DNA of 28,080 nt from Asparagopsis taxiformis (Eukaryota; Rhodophyta; Florideophyceae; Bonnemaisoniales; Bonnemaisoniaceae), in assembly GCA_030407315.1 (NCBI GenBank), contig JALQPE010002662.1:1-28080 (forward strand). The letters run 5' to 3'. The first letter of the stretch is position 1. Each line of letters starts with the position of its first letter. The notes under the pieces are model-generated. The model did no database searches. It was not told the origin of the DNA and worked only from the letters and a program-made list of their open reading frames with translations. Shown here one piece after another: positions 18,610 through 28,080 of this stretch. A program made the translations under genes and the position numbers.

Positions 18610-18662
18610 CTCGAGCAAAACTCAATCCGGCATGTCAACCAGCCCGGATTGCGATGCTGACC
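18610..18662. repeat. Worn copy of the CTCGAGCAA-CTCAATCCGG inverted repeat
   Basis: CTCGAGCAAAACTCAATCCGG (18610-18630) is followed by the imperfect inverse CCCGGATTGCGATGCTGACC (18643-18662). Sequence and spacing match the arms at 10569 and 14618, so this probably marks the right boundary of the gene 3/gene 4 module. Confidence 0.75.
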
Positions 18663-18789
18663 ATTTTTAATTTCAACTTTTTTCACATTCGCTTCTAATT
18701 ACCCATTATAGCTCCCGATCACACGTGTGTGATCCTCCATTTCGTGATTGGCAACTCAAATTAATGTTGCCCATCCTCAGCCACTTCCC

Positions 18790-18826
18790 TCGAGAGTATA
18801 TACTCTATATATATATATAGAGTCTC
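18790..18826. repeat. Two adjoining perfect AT palindromes
   Basis: AGAGTATATACTCT (14 bases) is followed immediately by CTCTATATATATATATAGAG (20 bases), each its own reverse complement. This could extrude as cruciforms, or simply be a TA microsatellite with flanks. Confidence 0.75.
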
Positions 18827-18876
18827 TCAGTACTACTGCGCCAAGGTCCCATACGTAAATAGTGCCTCTGGCTACA

Positions 18877-18996
18877 ACGACCCTTACGCGCGCTCCCACG
18901 CACCGGATCCCTATGCAAAGCGCGACGAACCAAACGGGTCTGGTTCGTCGCGAGATGCGTATGGGTCCTGTGCGTGGGAACGTGCGTATGGGTCGT
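18877..18996. repeat. 120-base hairpin with 56-base arms
   Basis: Arms 18877-18932 and 18941-18996 are imperfect reverse complements (roughly a dozen mismatches) around the 8-base loop AACGGGTC. Both strands translate to nearly the same peptide (NDPYARSHA-[PQ]-DPYA-[KS]-RDEP). It could be a foldback element or a small-RNA-type precursor; no gene is called. Confidence 0.8.
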
Positions 18997-19415
18997 TCAA
19001 ATCGATCTTGGTAACTGGAAGAATTCCGGTTCTACGGATTCGTATGCATACCAGGTGGAAGTATTGGATTGCCAATCTGCAGATATGTAGATTATGAGCG
19101 CGACGCCAAACCATTTCCTAACCTACTGTACAATGTCAATCCCTCCACTCTTCATTGTAATTCCCGTGTTCACTACGGCTCCACCACCCAATTGACCTCC
19201 CTTCCAGCACTACCATACTATACTACTTATCAATTATTTCCTAGCTTTCACCTTCTCACCTACCTTAACATAGGATATTTCCCTCGCTCACCGCAACGCC
19301 AGAATATATTCCAAGAAACATTTTCATACATGCACCTAGCCTACAAGCAGCTCACCCTAAGACATTGCTCATGCGTAAGTTCATTTACACCATGTCCCAA
19401 ACTACACCTACTGTA
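18997..19415. other. Non-genic spacer
   Basis: CT- and AT-rich sequence without a recognised gene or repeat. Confidence 0.4.
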
Positions 19416-19805
19416 ATGGAACCACCAAAACCAGCGAAACCAGCCTCCCAAACTAGTCCATGCACTGGTTTCAACCACCCTCCGTACTGTATCCGTCGCT
19501 GGTTTTCCATTCCCGTCATTCCATAGCCGAAAGTAGTAATTTCAATGGTTTTTTTCCACCCACCGCCGGCCGCCAGCGTATGGACGGGCGCAAATCTAAA
19601 ACCATCAAAAAAATCATGCCCAACTACAGTACAGAACCAGCCTTTCAGCCTGGCCTGGCCAATACTTTCCTCTGGTTTTTTTCCATCCCATTTCTCTACT
19701 GTATCCAGCCACGTCGCGTGGTTTTTTTCCAATAAAATTTACAAATTTTGCTCTGGCCGGCTATTCCATCCAAATCTACTGGTTCAAACCAGTGAAATCA
19801 ATGGT
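19416..19805. repeat. Region with repeated TGGTTTTTTTCCA motif
   Basis: TGGTTTTTTTCCA occurs near 19545, 19674 and 19722, with shorter relatives (CTGGTTTTCCATTCCC near 19500, ACCAGCGAAACCAG near 19430). There is also a small inverted pair, ACTGGTT-CA-AACCAGT, at 19778-19793. It may be a non-autonomous element with subterminal repeats, abutting the end of copy B. Confidence 0.5.
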
Positions 19806-19831
19806 TTTCTCAAAAATTGCTCATGCTGTGG

Positions 19832-20249
19832 AGATGGGGGTGTGCCGTACGGCACAATCGACCGCCCAAATCGATGTTTTTTGCATTATTTTTTTGTGCC
19901 CGAAATTTTAGAATTTCTGGGCTGGCCAGCAATGCATCTGAGCTGGACATCCACCGGACATCCATTTCAGGTTGATCGTGTATCGTGCACGTCCACCCAT
20001 TACCGGAAGCAAGTAGGCGATGAAGCACGTACAAACCCAATTGTTCTACTATTTCTAGCATAGACCATCGAGTCTAGAGATGTGAGGGAATCGTCCTGGA
20101 AATCATGCTCCAACCCACGAGGGAATGGACAATCTAGTTTGAAAGCATGGAACGGAAGTACATTATAGTAGGTTCATAGATTGAAAGTGATAAAGGAGAT
20201 GATTATATTCTTGATAATTGTTTACTAAAGTAGTATTTTGTTAAGGTAT
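19832..20249 (-). repeat. 3' end of element copy B, including one satellite head
   Basis: Read on the minus strand this matches 4846-5265: the same 3' flank followed by the satellite head (CCATTTCAGG at 19962-19971) and the palindrome GTGCCGTACGGCAC (19842-19855). It stops at the start of the CTCAAAAACATG hairpin. The satellite head is therefore part of the element end and travels with it. Confidence 0.88.
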
Positions 20250-22490
20250 CTAGCCGTCGGAAAATTGTTCTTCCTCTTCGTCCCCACTATAATCAGGATC
20301 TCCCGGCAGAATAGGCATCAACGGGACCCCACTAATTGTGTGGGCTATAGGCTTGCGAGGTTCTGTCGTCTTCATCCGCATCATTCCGAGCTGGCCTGTC
20401 TTCGGATCGTACGATCTTTCTTGACCGGGATGGGAAGAACTGTCTTGTGGCGAACATTGACAGGTGCCGGTTGACTTTGCCTGGCAGACCGGCGCGGAGC
20501 ATTGGGGATTACTTCTTCTTCGAATCCCAACCGCCTGATGAAACCAAACGAAACATTGTCGGGAATCGGATACGACGCATTCCTGAAATACGTGTGATAC
20601 CTCGTTATCGTGTGTGACACAACTCTGTTGACATGCCCTGCCCCGGCGTGTTGTACATGGCCGTGACCGATGAAGACTGAACGTGGCGGAACGATTACCT
20701 TCTTCAGCTTCATCGTCTTGGCGTACATATCTAATTCCAGCGCTTTGGAAAAGACGTACTTGTGGGACCCTGGACACACCCAGATAGGAATGGGTCATCT
20801 CCGTTGGCAATAACAAAGTAACCCGGAAGTTGATCTTTGCGGTCGCGAGGAGGAACAGGGAAATCATTGTGTGGGACCTGCCGAGGACACCCCTTTCCCG
20901 TTATCAAAAACCGTCCCCCAGATGCCGGCATGACAAGTTTTTCTCCCGGTAAACCGCACTCCTCCAGCCCTATCAGCCGGACAAGGATTCCCAACCACAC
21001 ATCCAGCAGGGCTCGCCGCGTCACAAACTTGAACCGGTCGATATGTGTCTCATCGTTATCGGCATAGTCAACCAGGCAGTGGCGCGTAGACGTGAAGCGA
21101 GCCCTCCCCTCATTCCGGTTCTTCTCATCTGTTTCATCGTCCCCTGTATTGACAATGGGACTCCACAGCTGCCGGTTCCCAGGGTCCTTGTGCACCTGCT
21201 CCCCCTCCCACGTTCCCAAAAAGTACCGAAACAATTCCTGGTTAGGAATTTCTTCCATGAGACCCAAGTCAAATGGGAACTTGTCCGACGCATCGAGGTA
21301 GCTTACATCGGTGAAATTGTGCATCACCGTATACCCTCGTTCGTTGATTTCCGTTCGGCAATTGTGGAAGTACGCCATACCAGTGCCGGCCTCATACGAA
21401 TCCTTCCAGCTTGTAGACATTCGCGCAACCTGGGCGAAGTCCAGCCTCGAGGGTAGAAACATCGATGTAGGCTCACACATCGCCTTGGCAGCCATCTTCC
21501 ACGCTGCGAAAAACATCGGATAGATGGTGTCGATCTCCAGAACAAGATGACGAGCCCGATGTTGTTCCGGAATATGCAGCCCCTCAAACACAGGGTCCAT
21601 CGCCACTTGCTTCAAATACCTCACCTCTCTGCCCTCCTCATCGATTTCCACACTCTCCAATAACAACCTGAGCTCAATCGGAGGCAGACAGCCAACCCTC
21701 ACCGATGCGATGACGTCCGCGGGACGCTGCGCCAGACGATGCCCTTCGGCTCGGTCTTTGACTTCGAAATCGTCAGGAAGAGATGGCATACGGTCGTCGA
21801 ACAGGAGGTCGTGTTCCGAAGGAGAGTCACGAACGATGTAACCGTCTTCATCGACTTCCACTCCTTCCGGAACAGTGAATGTAATTGTCACTTCGCGAAC
21901 CCCCTTGCTTTCGACTTGGCCCTCGTCTGCACCGTTTTTGTCTTCCTCGTCCGAAGCGGTATGGACAGATTCTTGGTTGGAGGGAGTCGCACCAGCACGT
22001 TGGTTATCTTGGGGGACAATCTCAACGGCAGAATCGGGGGAACGGGCGGAGTCTTCGTCACCCTCATCACCGGAAGCAGTGGCTTGTTGTTGATCGGTGA
22101 GTTTACCAACAACGGCCTGTTCTTCTTCCCCGGCGGATTTTTGTACCGCAACCGGCTCTTCTTCCTCGAGGCGTGTGCTTCCCGTCGAGCGAAGTCGCTG
22201 TGAACGGCGGCGGATGCCATGCAAAGCAGGCTCATGTTCCACATTTCGCTGCTTCTTGTGAGTGAGTCTCACATTGGCAGCAGAAGGGCGGCGTTTGCGT
22301 CGAGCCTTAGTCTATTTCTTCAATGTCGGATTGAAAAACTCTTTCAAGTTCGTTTCCAAATCCTGTAAACGTGTGGTTCTCCGTCTCATTCGAACCTCAC
22401 TGCTCCAGTCGTCCCCTCTATACATTGCAATGGCATTGGTGAGATGCCATTGCAACTCCTTCAGCTGCTTAACCGACCCAATTGCCATCC
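20250..22490 (-). pseudogene. Element copy B: 5'-truncated ParB-dioxygenase fusion gene
   Basis: Read on the minus strand, this is a close relative of 2590-4845. Similarity starts abruptly at about 22490, inside the helical part of the ParB half, so the ParB core is missing. A TAG at 22312-22314 (minus) replaces a Lys codon. From 22272 a 513-codon frame runs without interruption from the basic linker into the dioxygenase domain, through a run of five C (22011-22015) where element A has four. One C is missing near 20787, relative to element A, and two bases are inserted near 20410, so the C-terminus is in two other frames. The H-N-D motif is at 20863-20871. A six-base insertion (codes VK) and a short block of clustered differences also distinguish it from A. 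Confidence 0.88.
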
Positions 22491-22499
22491 ACTACTGAG

Positions 22500-22865
22500 T
22501 TTGAGATCAAAAAATGTAGTAAATTTACTGCCTGAGGCAGTAAAAATCACTGCCTGAGCAATGTAGTGCCTGAGGCAGTAAAATTACTATTTTAATTTTT
22601 TCAGTTCTAGTGCCGCAGGCAGTAAAATACAAAATTTCCTGGCAGTACGGTATGGAGCAGAATGCAGTACTGTACGATAGCAAATTCTAGTAATTTTTGC
22701 TGGTACCACAGGGCAGTAGTGCAATGCAGTGATTTTTGATGATTTTTGCAATGGAATGTACTGCCATACAGTACTGCCCTGGCAAATGACCTGGCATTAG
22801 AATCAGGCAGTAAAATATACTGGCTCCGGCAGTGAATTGTACTGCCTGCAAGTACTGCCTTGATA
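22500..22865. repeat. CAGTA/TACTG-rich repeat block at the copy B breakpoint
   Basis: GGCAGTA and TACTGCC boxes occur more than ten times in both orientations, including the palindromic ACTGCCTGAGGCAGT near 22530. GCAGTAAAAT recurs at both sides. The block starts directly at the 5' truncation point of copy B, so it is probably the element or rearrangement that cut it. Confidence 0.75.
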
Positions 22866-23181
22866 GTAATTGGTGATTGGTATTTTCTGAGATTCAATGT
22901 TGCAATAGTTGTCCAGGATAGGGTTGTACAATGTGTTTGCATGTGAGTTCAAGTAGAGAAGAGAGGAAACTATTCTGAAGCTACTAGTAGTGAGAAGTGT
23001 AGAGGATGCATGGTCACATGGAAATGACCGTTACAAAAAAGGTAGGAGAAAATCGGTCGTTTTCAGAGGATATGAGTAGAGTAGTTGGCATTATTTGTTA
23101 CTATTGCTAGCATTCTCGTTGCAGCAAAATCGTCTGGAGTGACACTTTGCGATTGGAACGAGAGGCGAAGTTTGACGGAAG
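22866..23181 (+). promoter_or_regulatory. 5' flank of gene 3, copy E
   Basis: Spacer with no gene. It must contain any promoter for the ATG at 23182 (GGAAGATGG), but no distinct TATA box or repeat was recognised. Confidence 0.35.
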
Positions 23182-24706
23182 ATGGAATCTCAGCGTCGTG
23201 AGGAAAATCCAAATGACTGCCTAGCAGGGATTATTCGAGAGGGATTCAGGACAGTGACTGGGGAAGTTCGTCGTATTGGGGAGAGGATGGATGAAATCGA
23301 CGATGATCGAACGTCCCAACGCCAGCAAATCGAAAAGCTGATGAGTCGCGTCGAGTTTATAGTAACGGAATTACAGGGGTGTGTGAAAGACATCTGTGAT
23401 GGTTTATTACAGCAGAGTCAGGGCAATTCGAAGAAGGGGATGACTGACAAGGACAGGGACCGTTTGCGCATCTCGCAGTCAGCAGAACTATCGTTTCTTA
23501 CAATTTTCTGTGTGCAGTATTTGGAACTGTTGTACCTTTGCTGGTCGACAAGATTGATGCTGGGGCGACAATTACACCAACCAAGGAATCTACGACCTCC
23601 GTGGGTGCAGGCTGCTCTCTGCAATGATGTTTGCGAAGCAGAGCAATGACAAGAGAGATGTTTTCCAATCCAACACCGGGAAGAACAACATCGAGCTTCG
23701 ATTCCAAGTGGTGATGTCTCTCCTGCGGAACATTCAGAAGGAAAAGTCGGGTACAGGCCGTACAGTGGAAGGCTCGAGCTCTGGACGCGATTCGAATGCG
23801 TTCAACGTCTGGAAGGAGAACAAGTACATTCCGGACAAAATAATCGAAGAAGTTGTTTATGGTGCCACTGGCGATGGCCGAAACCAGCCTGCAGGAAGCA
23901 TTGACGGAGGGGCTAGGAAGCGGAGGAAAACAGATGGAAATGGTGGACAGTTGAGCAAGCGTGAAATATCTTTGGCTGTTACGAAAGTTGCGCTGACAAA
24001 GGTGCTCGGTTTCCTGAACAAGTCTAGAGAGCAGGTGCGCCATCGATTCCTTGTCGAACTGGGGTTCGCTCTAGTCTTGGAAACGGACGCCTCTATCACT
24101 TTCGAGTTTCCAACTCACGATCTCACTCGAGATATGGATGTTATCCCCGATACCCGTGTGACCAACGGAAATCTAAAGGCCTGAGGAACGGAAAGTTGTG
24201 GATGACAAGAATTCCGAGATCTTGATACAATTCATCGCTGAGCGGAAAGAGATGGTTGTCATCATTCAGTACGAAGTCGAGATATCGGGATGTGTGGCCA
24301 AAAGGATGATTCGAAGGAGAATCAATATCCTGGAGGTAGCCCTGAACACTGCAATTGCTTTCCTTCAATGCACGAGTAGAATGGTTTTCCTGCGACGTTC
24401 CTGCAATTCACTCAGATTTGTCTATGCAATCGCTTCGGGATTCTAGGAATTTTCAAGGTACAATCAGGTCAGACCTTCGAAGAAAGTGTACAAGACGAGC
24501 TCAAACAATTAGGAAAGGCGATGTTGCCGAGTGAGCGAATCTGTAAGAGGCATCTCTGCGAAGATGTACTGACAATTACTAACGAAAAATTCGATGAACA
24601 ACACTTGGAACAGCGTAGTACCGCATTTGAGGAGGATAGCGGACATGGAAATGAAGAAGATGGGAGTGAAAGCTACGTTGAAGTTTTCCTTGATGAGGAA
24701 GATTGA
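23182..24706 (+). pseudogene. Gene 3, copy E: coiled-coil/basic-patch protein of unknown function, frameshifted
   Basis: ATG 23182 starts a strongly heptad-like N-terminus (VRRIGERMDEIDDD, QIEKLMSRVEFIVTEL). The original frame is lost near 23500 and resumes in another frame at about 23590 (MMFAKQSNDKRDVF), to TGA 24182-24184. It then continues in further frames (EMVVIIQYEVEIS about 24250; SERICKRHLCEDVL about 24530) to 24706. It shares with the 14912-16552 gene the basic cluster (ARKRRKTDG), the helical block with a common NKSR/NNSR core, the hydrophobic IIQ block and an acidic tail (EDGSESYVEVFLDEED). An intron near 23510-23600 (a GTGCAG is present) is an alternative to decay. No known family is recognised. 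Confidence 0.62.
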
Positions 24707-25313
24707 TAATGGAAGCGGATAAGTAAAGTTTCATAACCTTTGAAGTAAAATAATTACGACGAGGCAGAATGAGGAGAAATAGAAACCTTTAGATATGAAA
24801 CTGTCTAGGATATGAGTGGAAAAGGTGCACCCTAGCATGCTACGTACTACATGGTGTACTGGAAACAAAAGCTATCGTTCTTATTTTTCAGCTCACTCTG
24901 CGACTAGAAAGCGTCATGTCTACTACGGTTAAGAGTTTTACCCTGTCATTGAGCACGCCTCTAGTAGCTTCGGGGCCTGTGCAGTCCCATCCAATGCCGT
25001 AGCTCCACCTGGCAGAGTAGTGCGGAAAATAATACCGGGTATTATTTTGAGGAATATTTTGCCAAGTGGAGGGCAATCATTCGTACCGACTACAGGCGAT
25101 CCCTGGACGAAACCTAAGAATAATACCCGGTATTATTTTCAGGGATATTTTGCCAAGTGGAGGGCAATCATTGTTACAGAATGCAGACAGTCCCTGGACG
25201 AAGGAACAGGCCAGAAAGATACGGAGCATGTATCGATGGATACCATCGACTTAATCGAGGTTGGCTAATTCTGAACAGTCTTGTAGACCCATCTAGAAAA
25301 CATAGAAAACGTT
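24707..25313. repeat. Inter-gene spacer with 91-base tandem duplication and palindromes (core 24990-25202)
   Basis: Copy 1 (25028-25118) and copy 2 (25119-about 25202) are direct repeats. Each starts with an odd-centred palindrome, AATAATACC-[GC]-GGTATTATT (25028-25046, 25119-25137). Around copy 1 the flanks AATGCCGTAGCTCCACCTGG and GCCAAGTGGAGGGCAATCAT are imperfect inverse copies, extending the hairpin to about 24990-25080. It lies between the 3' ends of the convergent genes 3 and 4. The rest of the spacer shows nothing. Confidence 0.8.
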
Positions 25314-26699
25314 TTACTCGGAGGCGACATCGTGTACGGTAGGATGAGGTGCATCGACAGGGGAACTATTCTGTCCAACAATAACGTCATGTCCAATTGT
25401 GTCTAGCTCGCTGCAGATGGTGTGTCCACTGAAAATGCATGCTGGGAGGTTCAAGTATGCAGTTCCCAACACAACATTCTTGAGAACGCGCTCGAAAGTT
25501 CCATATGGACGAGGGCCTTGAACAGGTTTCCAGGTCAGTGAGAACGAGTTGGCCAGTTTGAAATTTTTGCTGTCCGGCAGCTCAAAGTTCTCCTGCATTT
25601 CTCGACTTGAGAGGACGCGAGCTTCCAAAGGATACGAATAGCTGCAATTGACATAGTCGTATTCATCAGATTCTCGAGTAAGAACGACAGTACTACTCAT
25701 GTTTTCAGATCTCCTGTATAAAGAGGAACCAACAAGAACAGCCTTTGTAGATGGAATAAAATCTTCTGAAGCACTGTCTGCTAGAGTTCCCAAAACTCTA
25801 ATGACAGAAGACCCAGAATCGTGTCGTGTTTTCTTCCACTTGAGGATAGTAGAGTTCGTGCATGTAGACATGGAAGGAGCTAAAGTATTGCAGAGGTCAT
25901 AGTATGTTCCAAAGTGGATCGATAGCTCTTTATATCTCCCAGTTGAAATTCGAACCGCCTCGACGCTCGGCAGGAAAATTGTGTTTGGGTGTTCTTCTCT
26001 TCGCATAGCCTGGAAAGTTGTAAAAACTGTTCAAGCGAGCAATCTGCTCTTGCCGTCACATAGTCTTGCACCAGGGAGCTCACTTCCCGGCCTGTTTCAG
26101 ACTTCGTGATTTTGGAGGAAAGGGGTTTGTCCAGTTTTAAGCCAACTCTCTGGAACAGGTAGTCGCACACAATGTTCCGAAGATGGGTCCAGTAGCGCTT
26201 GATGAACCGCGACAGTTGAGAATCTGCCTTTCGAGGTAGGATACCTTTTGAAACAGCTTGGATATGTCCTCATTGATGTTAGGACCAGGAGGACTCTCAT
26301 CGCAAACTAAGCGCGGCTCGGACTTGGATCGACTCACAAGTTTTGTTTGCAGTCTTTTTTATGGAAACTGTCTTCACCCGCAGACGAGATCGTCTGCTCT
26401 AGTGCTAGTTGCTCTCCAAACCTCCAACGTAGCATGTTTCCAGAGTCAATGTCCAGCAGCGAATTGTTCTTGAATAATTTTGCTGTAGAGACTGACTGGT
26501 CGAAACCGTGTTTAGATTGATATTGCAGCGTAACAAACAAGTTTCCAGTCAAACGATGTTCTCCGGACGCGTCCGGCTTGGCAGTACTCAAAACTTTGGC
26601 GCCCCACCAAACCTTTTTCTGTTTCCTTCCTCTCGTTTGTAAACTCCATTCTACTTCAATGACTGATCCTTCGGAGACAAAGTCTGTTGGGTCTTGCAT
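25314..26699 (-). pseudogene. Gene 4, copy E: SH3/Tudor-like plus coiled-coil protein, frameshifted
   Basis: ATG at 26697-26699 (minus) starts a 121-codon frame with the barrel signature GSVIEVEWSL ... KVWWGAKVLST ... MLRWRFGE, matching GSRIEVWFEV ... WWGGKVVSL ... SWRFSG of the 18411 gene. It stops at 26334. The homologous order then continues in other frames: a coiled coil (ISKLFQKVSYLERQI, about 26250), QLSRFIKRYWTHLRNIVCDY (about 26190), and a C-terminal domain (25314-26006) with TFERVLKNVVLGTAYL and SELDTIGHDVIVG, ending at TGA. At least three frame changes exist, so it is a decayed copy unless introns are present. Its start faces away from the ParB-like gene at 27484. Confidence 0.62.
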
Positions 26700-27483
26700 A
26701 ATGGATATTCCCAGGAAAAGAATGGAAGAGGTATCGACTGAGGAAATAGGAAAGATGACGAAACTGTACAGCTTGTATCCGTGTGGAATGATAGAGAGAA
26801 AATTGGTAGGTTACTATTTTTATACTTGCATAACTCGTAACGGTTATAAATTACTAACAACTGTCCCAAGCGACATGGGAGACCAACATCGTGATGATCA
26901 TCTCTCTCTTGAACATTCATCACCATATAATAAAGATCTTATTCCGAGCTGCTCGAAGCCATTACCAGTAGATTGGGTGTATTTTTCGCTGTGGCAATAT
27001 AACGGAACCTAGACGTGTATGTATAAACAGACGCAGGGATCGAGAATGATGCAGTGAAATCAATGTGTATATTTATATACTGGTTGTAAGAACGAGTCTA
27101 CAAGTTCGAACAGAAGATGAAGTCCTCTCAAGAGATTGGTTTTGAAATCTCCGATGGCAGATTTCAAACTCAATCTCTCGAGGGGACTCAAATTCAAAAC
27201 AAAAATGGAAATGCCCGTTGGCGAAATAATTGTATTGAAAGGCCGCCGAAGAACCTAATTATTCCTCATTACGTACCCTACCTAGCCAAAGTATACCTGA
27301 AAATATTCAGGTTAACTCTTTAACTGTGCATTTAAGGTTTATCAAGATTGTTGCCGAAGGTTTTTAACGGCAGGTAGGAGAGAAGATTGTTTTCTGCTGG
27401 TGGCTGATTGAGGTGAGAAAATCTATTTTCTCGATGGTCCTCTGAGAAGAGAAATCCAGCGAGCACCTCTCGGCGTCCCCTTC
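26700..27483. promoter_or_regulatory. Divergent intergenic region between gene 4 and the ParB-like gene, copy E
   Basis: No convincing gene is present. TATA-like TATATTTATATA lies near 27066. A strong hairpin is at 27122-27187 (separate entry). The last 60 bases before ATG 27484 are of mixed composition, unlike the CT-rich leaders of the other ParB genes. It probably holds promoters for both directions. Confidence 0.35.
27122..27187. repeat. Hairpin with 29-base arms
   Basis: Arms 27122-27150 and 27159-27187 are reverse complements with about three mismatches around the loop CCGATGGC. It lies between two divergent genes. It could be a foldback relic, a regulatory structure or a small-RNA-type precursor. 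Confidence 0.8.
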
Positions 27484-28080
27484 ATGGTGAGCGCGCGCAA
27501 TGGGCTATTGCACATCGACCCATTCAAGATCAAAAGATATGTCGAGATTCGAGAAATCGACTACAGGCACGTCGATGTTATTGCCGAGAGCATTCAGGTT
27601 TACGGCTACAATGACAACAACCACAATACGGGTCGGATCATTGCCGGTGAGGTAGAGGTGCTGGATGGTGCGCATCGTTCGAAAGCTGTAATCAAGCTCA
27701 TAGAGAACGGTGAGCTTCCGCGTGATTTCACTGTTCCTATGATTGAAGAAGAAGTCGACATATCTCCGATTACAAGTGCTGCTTTCCTTCTAGATAGTGT
27801 GAAAGCATCAAAACGCGAACGATATGGCATCCAGGCAGAAAGAGGATGACTTTCATTGAGTACCTGAATCTTACTTTGGATCTTAGAGATGGGTACTGGG
27901 AGCGAAACGCAGGTGAAGAACAAGGAAGCTCAACATGGTTACAATTCGCGACGTGAAATATGCCATCCATTAGGCGATGGCTCGCCGTGGGATCTCAGCG
28001 CGAAGATTGTGGCAGAAACTGTGTGGAGGCAGCCACAGTACGAGATTGCTTGTAAGTTCTTCGTGTGCTTCGCCCCTACC
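27484..28080 (+). CDS. ParB/sulfiredoxin-like gene, copy E, partial at window end
   Basis: ATG 27484 opens a 121-codon frame. The domain is compact and near the N-terminus: 'IDYRHVDVIAESIQVYGY' helix, then VEVLDGAHRSKAVIKL with DGAHR at 27664-27678 (residue 61). TGA at 27847-27849 and another at 27865-27867 interrupt the frame, while a second frame (MTFIEYLNLTLDL, from 27846) covers the gap. The first frame is then open again from 27868 to the window end (HPLGDGSPWDLSAKIVAETV). Two compensating indels or a short intron would explain this. It lacks the long low-complexity N-terminus of element A. Whether a dioxygenase follows lies outside the window. Confidence 0.65.

Overview
The window looks like a repeat-dominated stretch of a eukaryotic nuclear genome. 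Coding regions start at Kozak-like contexts (ACCATGG, CAATGG) behind CT-rich leaders. The encoded proteins carry basic nuclear-localisation-like clusters, Ser/Thr-Pro rich linkers and acidic tails. There are no Shine-Dalgarno sites, tRNAs or rRNAs, and most genes are decayed copies. The lineage cannot be fixed from the sequence; an intron-poor alga such as a florideophyte red alga is only a guess.

Almost every recognisable gene belongs to one recurring, apparently mobile four-gene set. Gene 1 is a ParB/sulfiredoxin-fold protein (DG-x-HR motif). Gene 2 is a 2-oxoglutarate/Fe(II) dioxygenase-like protein (H-x-D ... HAG-x-G ... R). Gene 3 is a coiled-coil protein with a basic patch and a conserved helical region. 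Gene 4, on the opposite strand and convergent with gene 3, has an SH3/Tudor-like barrel plus a coiled coil. Gene 1 occurs three times (A, D, E), gene 2 four times (A, B, C, D), and genes 3 and 4 twice each (D, E). I recognised no reverse transcriptase, DDE transposase, tyrosine recombinase or Helitron Rep.

Layout: 1-569 and 5121-7043 are tandem satellite units rich in palindromes, flanking element A (914-4845). Element A encodes one ParB-dioxygenase polypeptide now split by a single missing C. 7044-8460 is non-coding and purine-skewed. 8463-9530 is dioxygenase relic C. 9779-10085 is an iteron cluster of TGTAAG/CTTACA. 10569-10918 is a nested palindrome. 11149-14387 is decayed ParB plus dioxygenase copy D, in one shared frame interrupted by stops. 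14618-14791 is a pair of inverted repeats. 14912-18411 is gene 3 facing gene 4. 18610-19800 holds hairpins and low-complexity repeats. 19832-22490 is copy B of element A, inverted and 5'-truncated. 22500-22865 is a CAGTA-rich repeat abutting the truncation. 23182-26699 is a second gene 3/gene 4 pair. 27484 to the end is a third ParB-like gene running off the window.

A reasonable inference is that a selfish element family combines a ParB-fold protein with an oxygenase, possibly acting on DNA or chromatin, plus a reader-like protein. Large palindromes or hairpins sit at most gene-module junctions. The biochemical role is inferred from domain types only; no activity can be read from the sequence.
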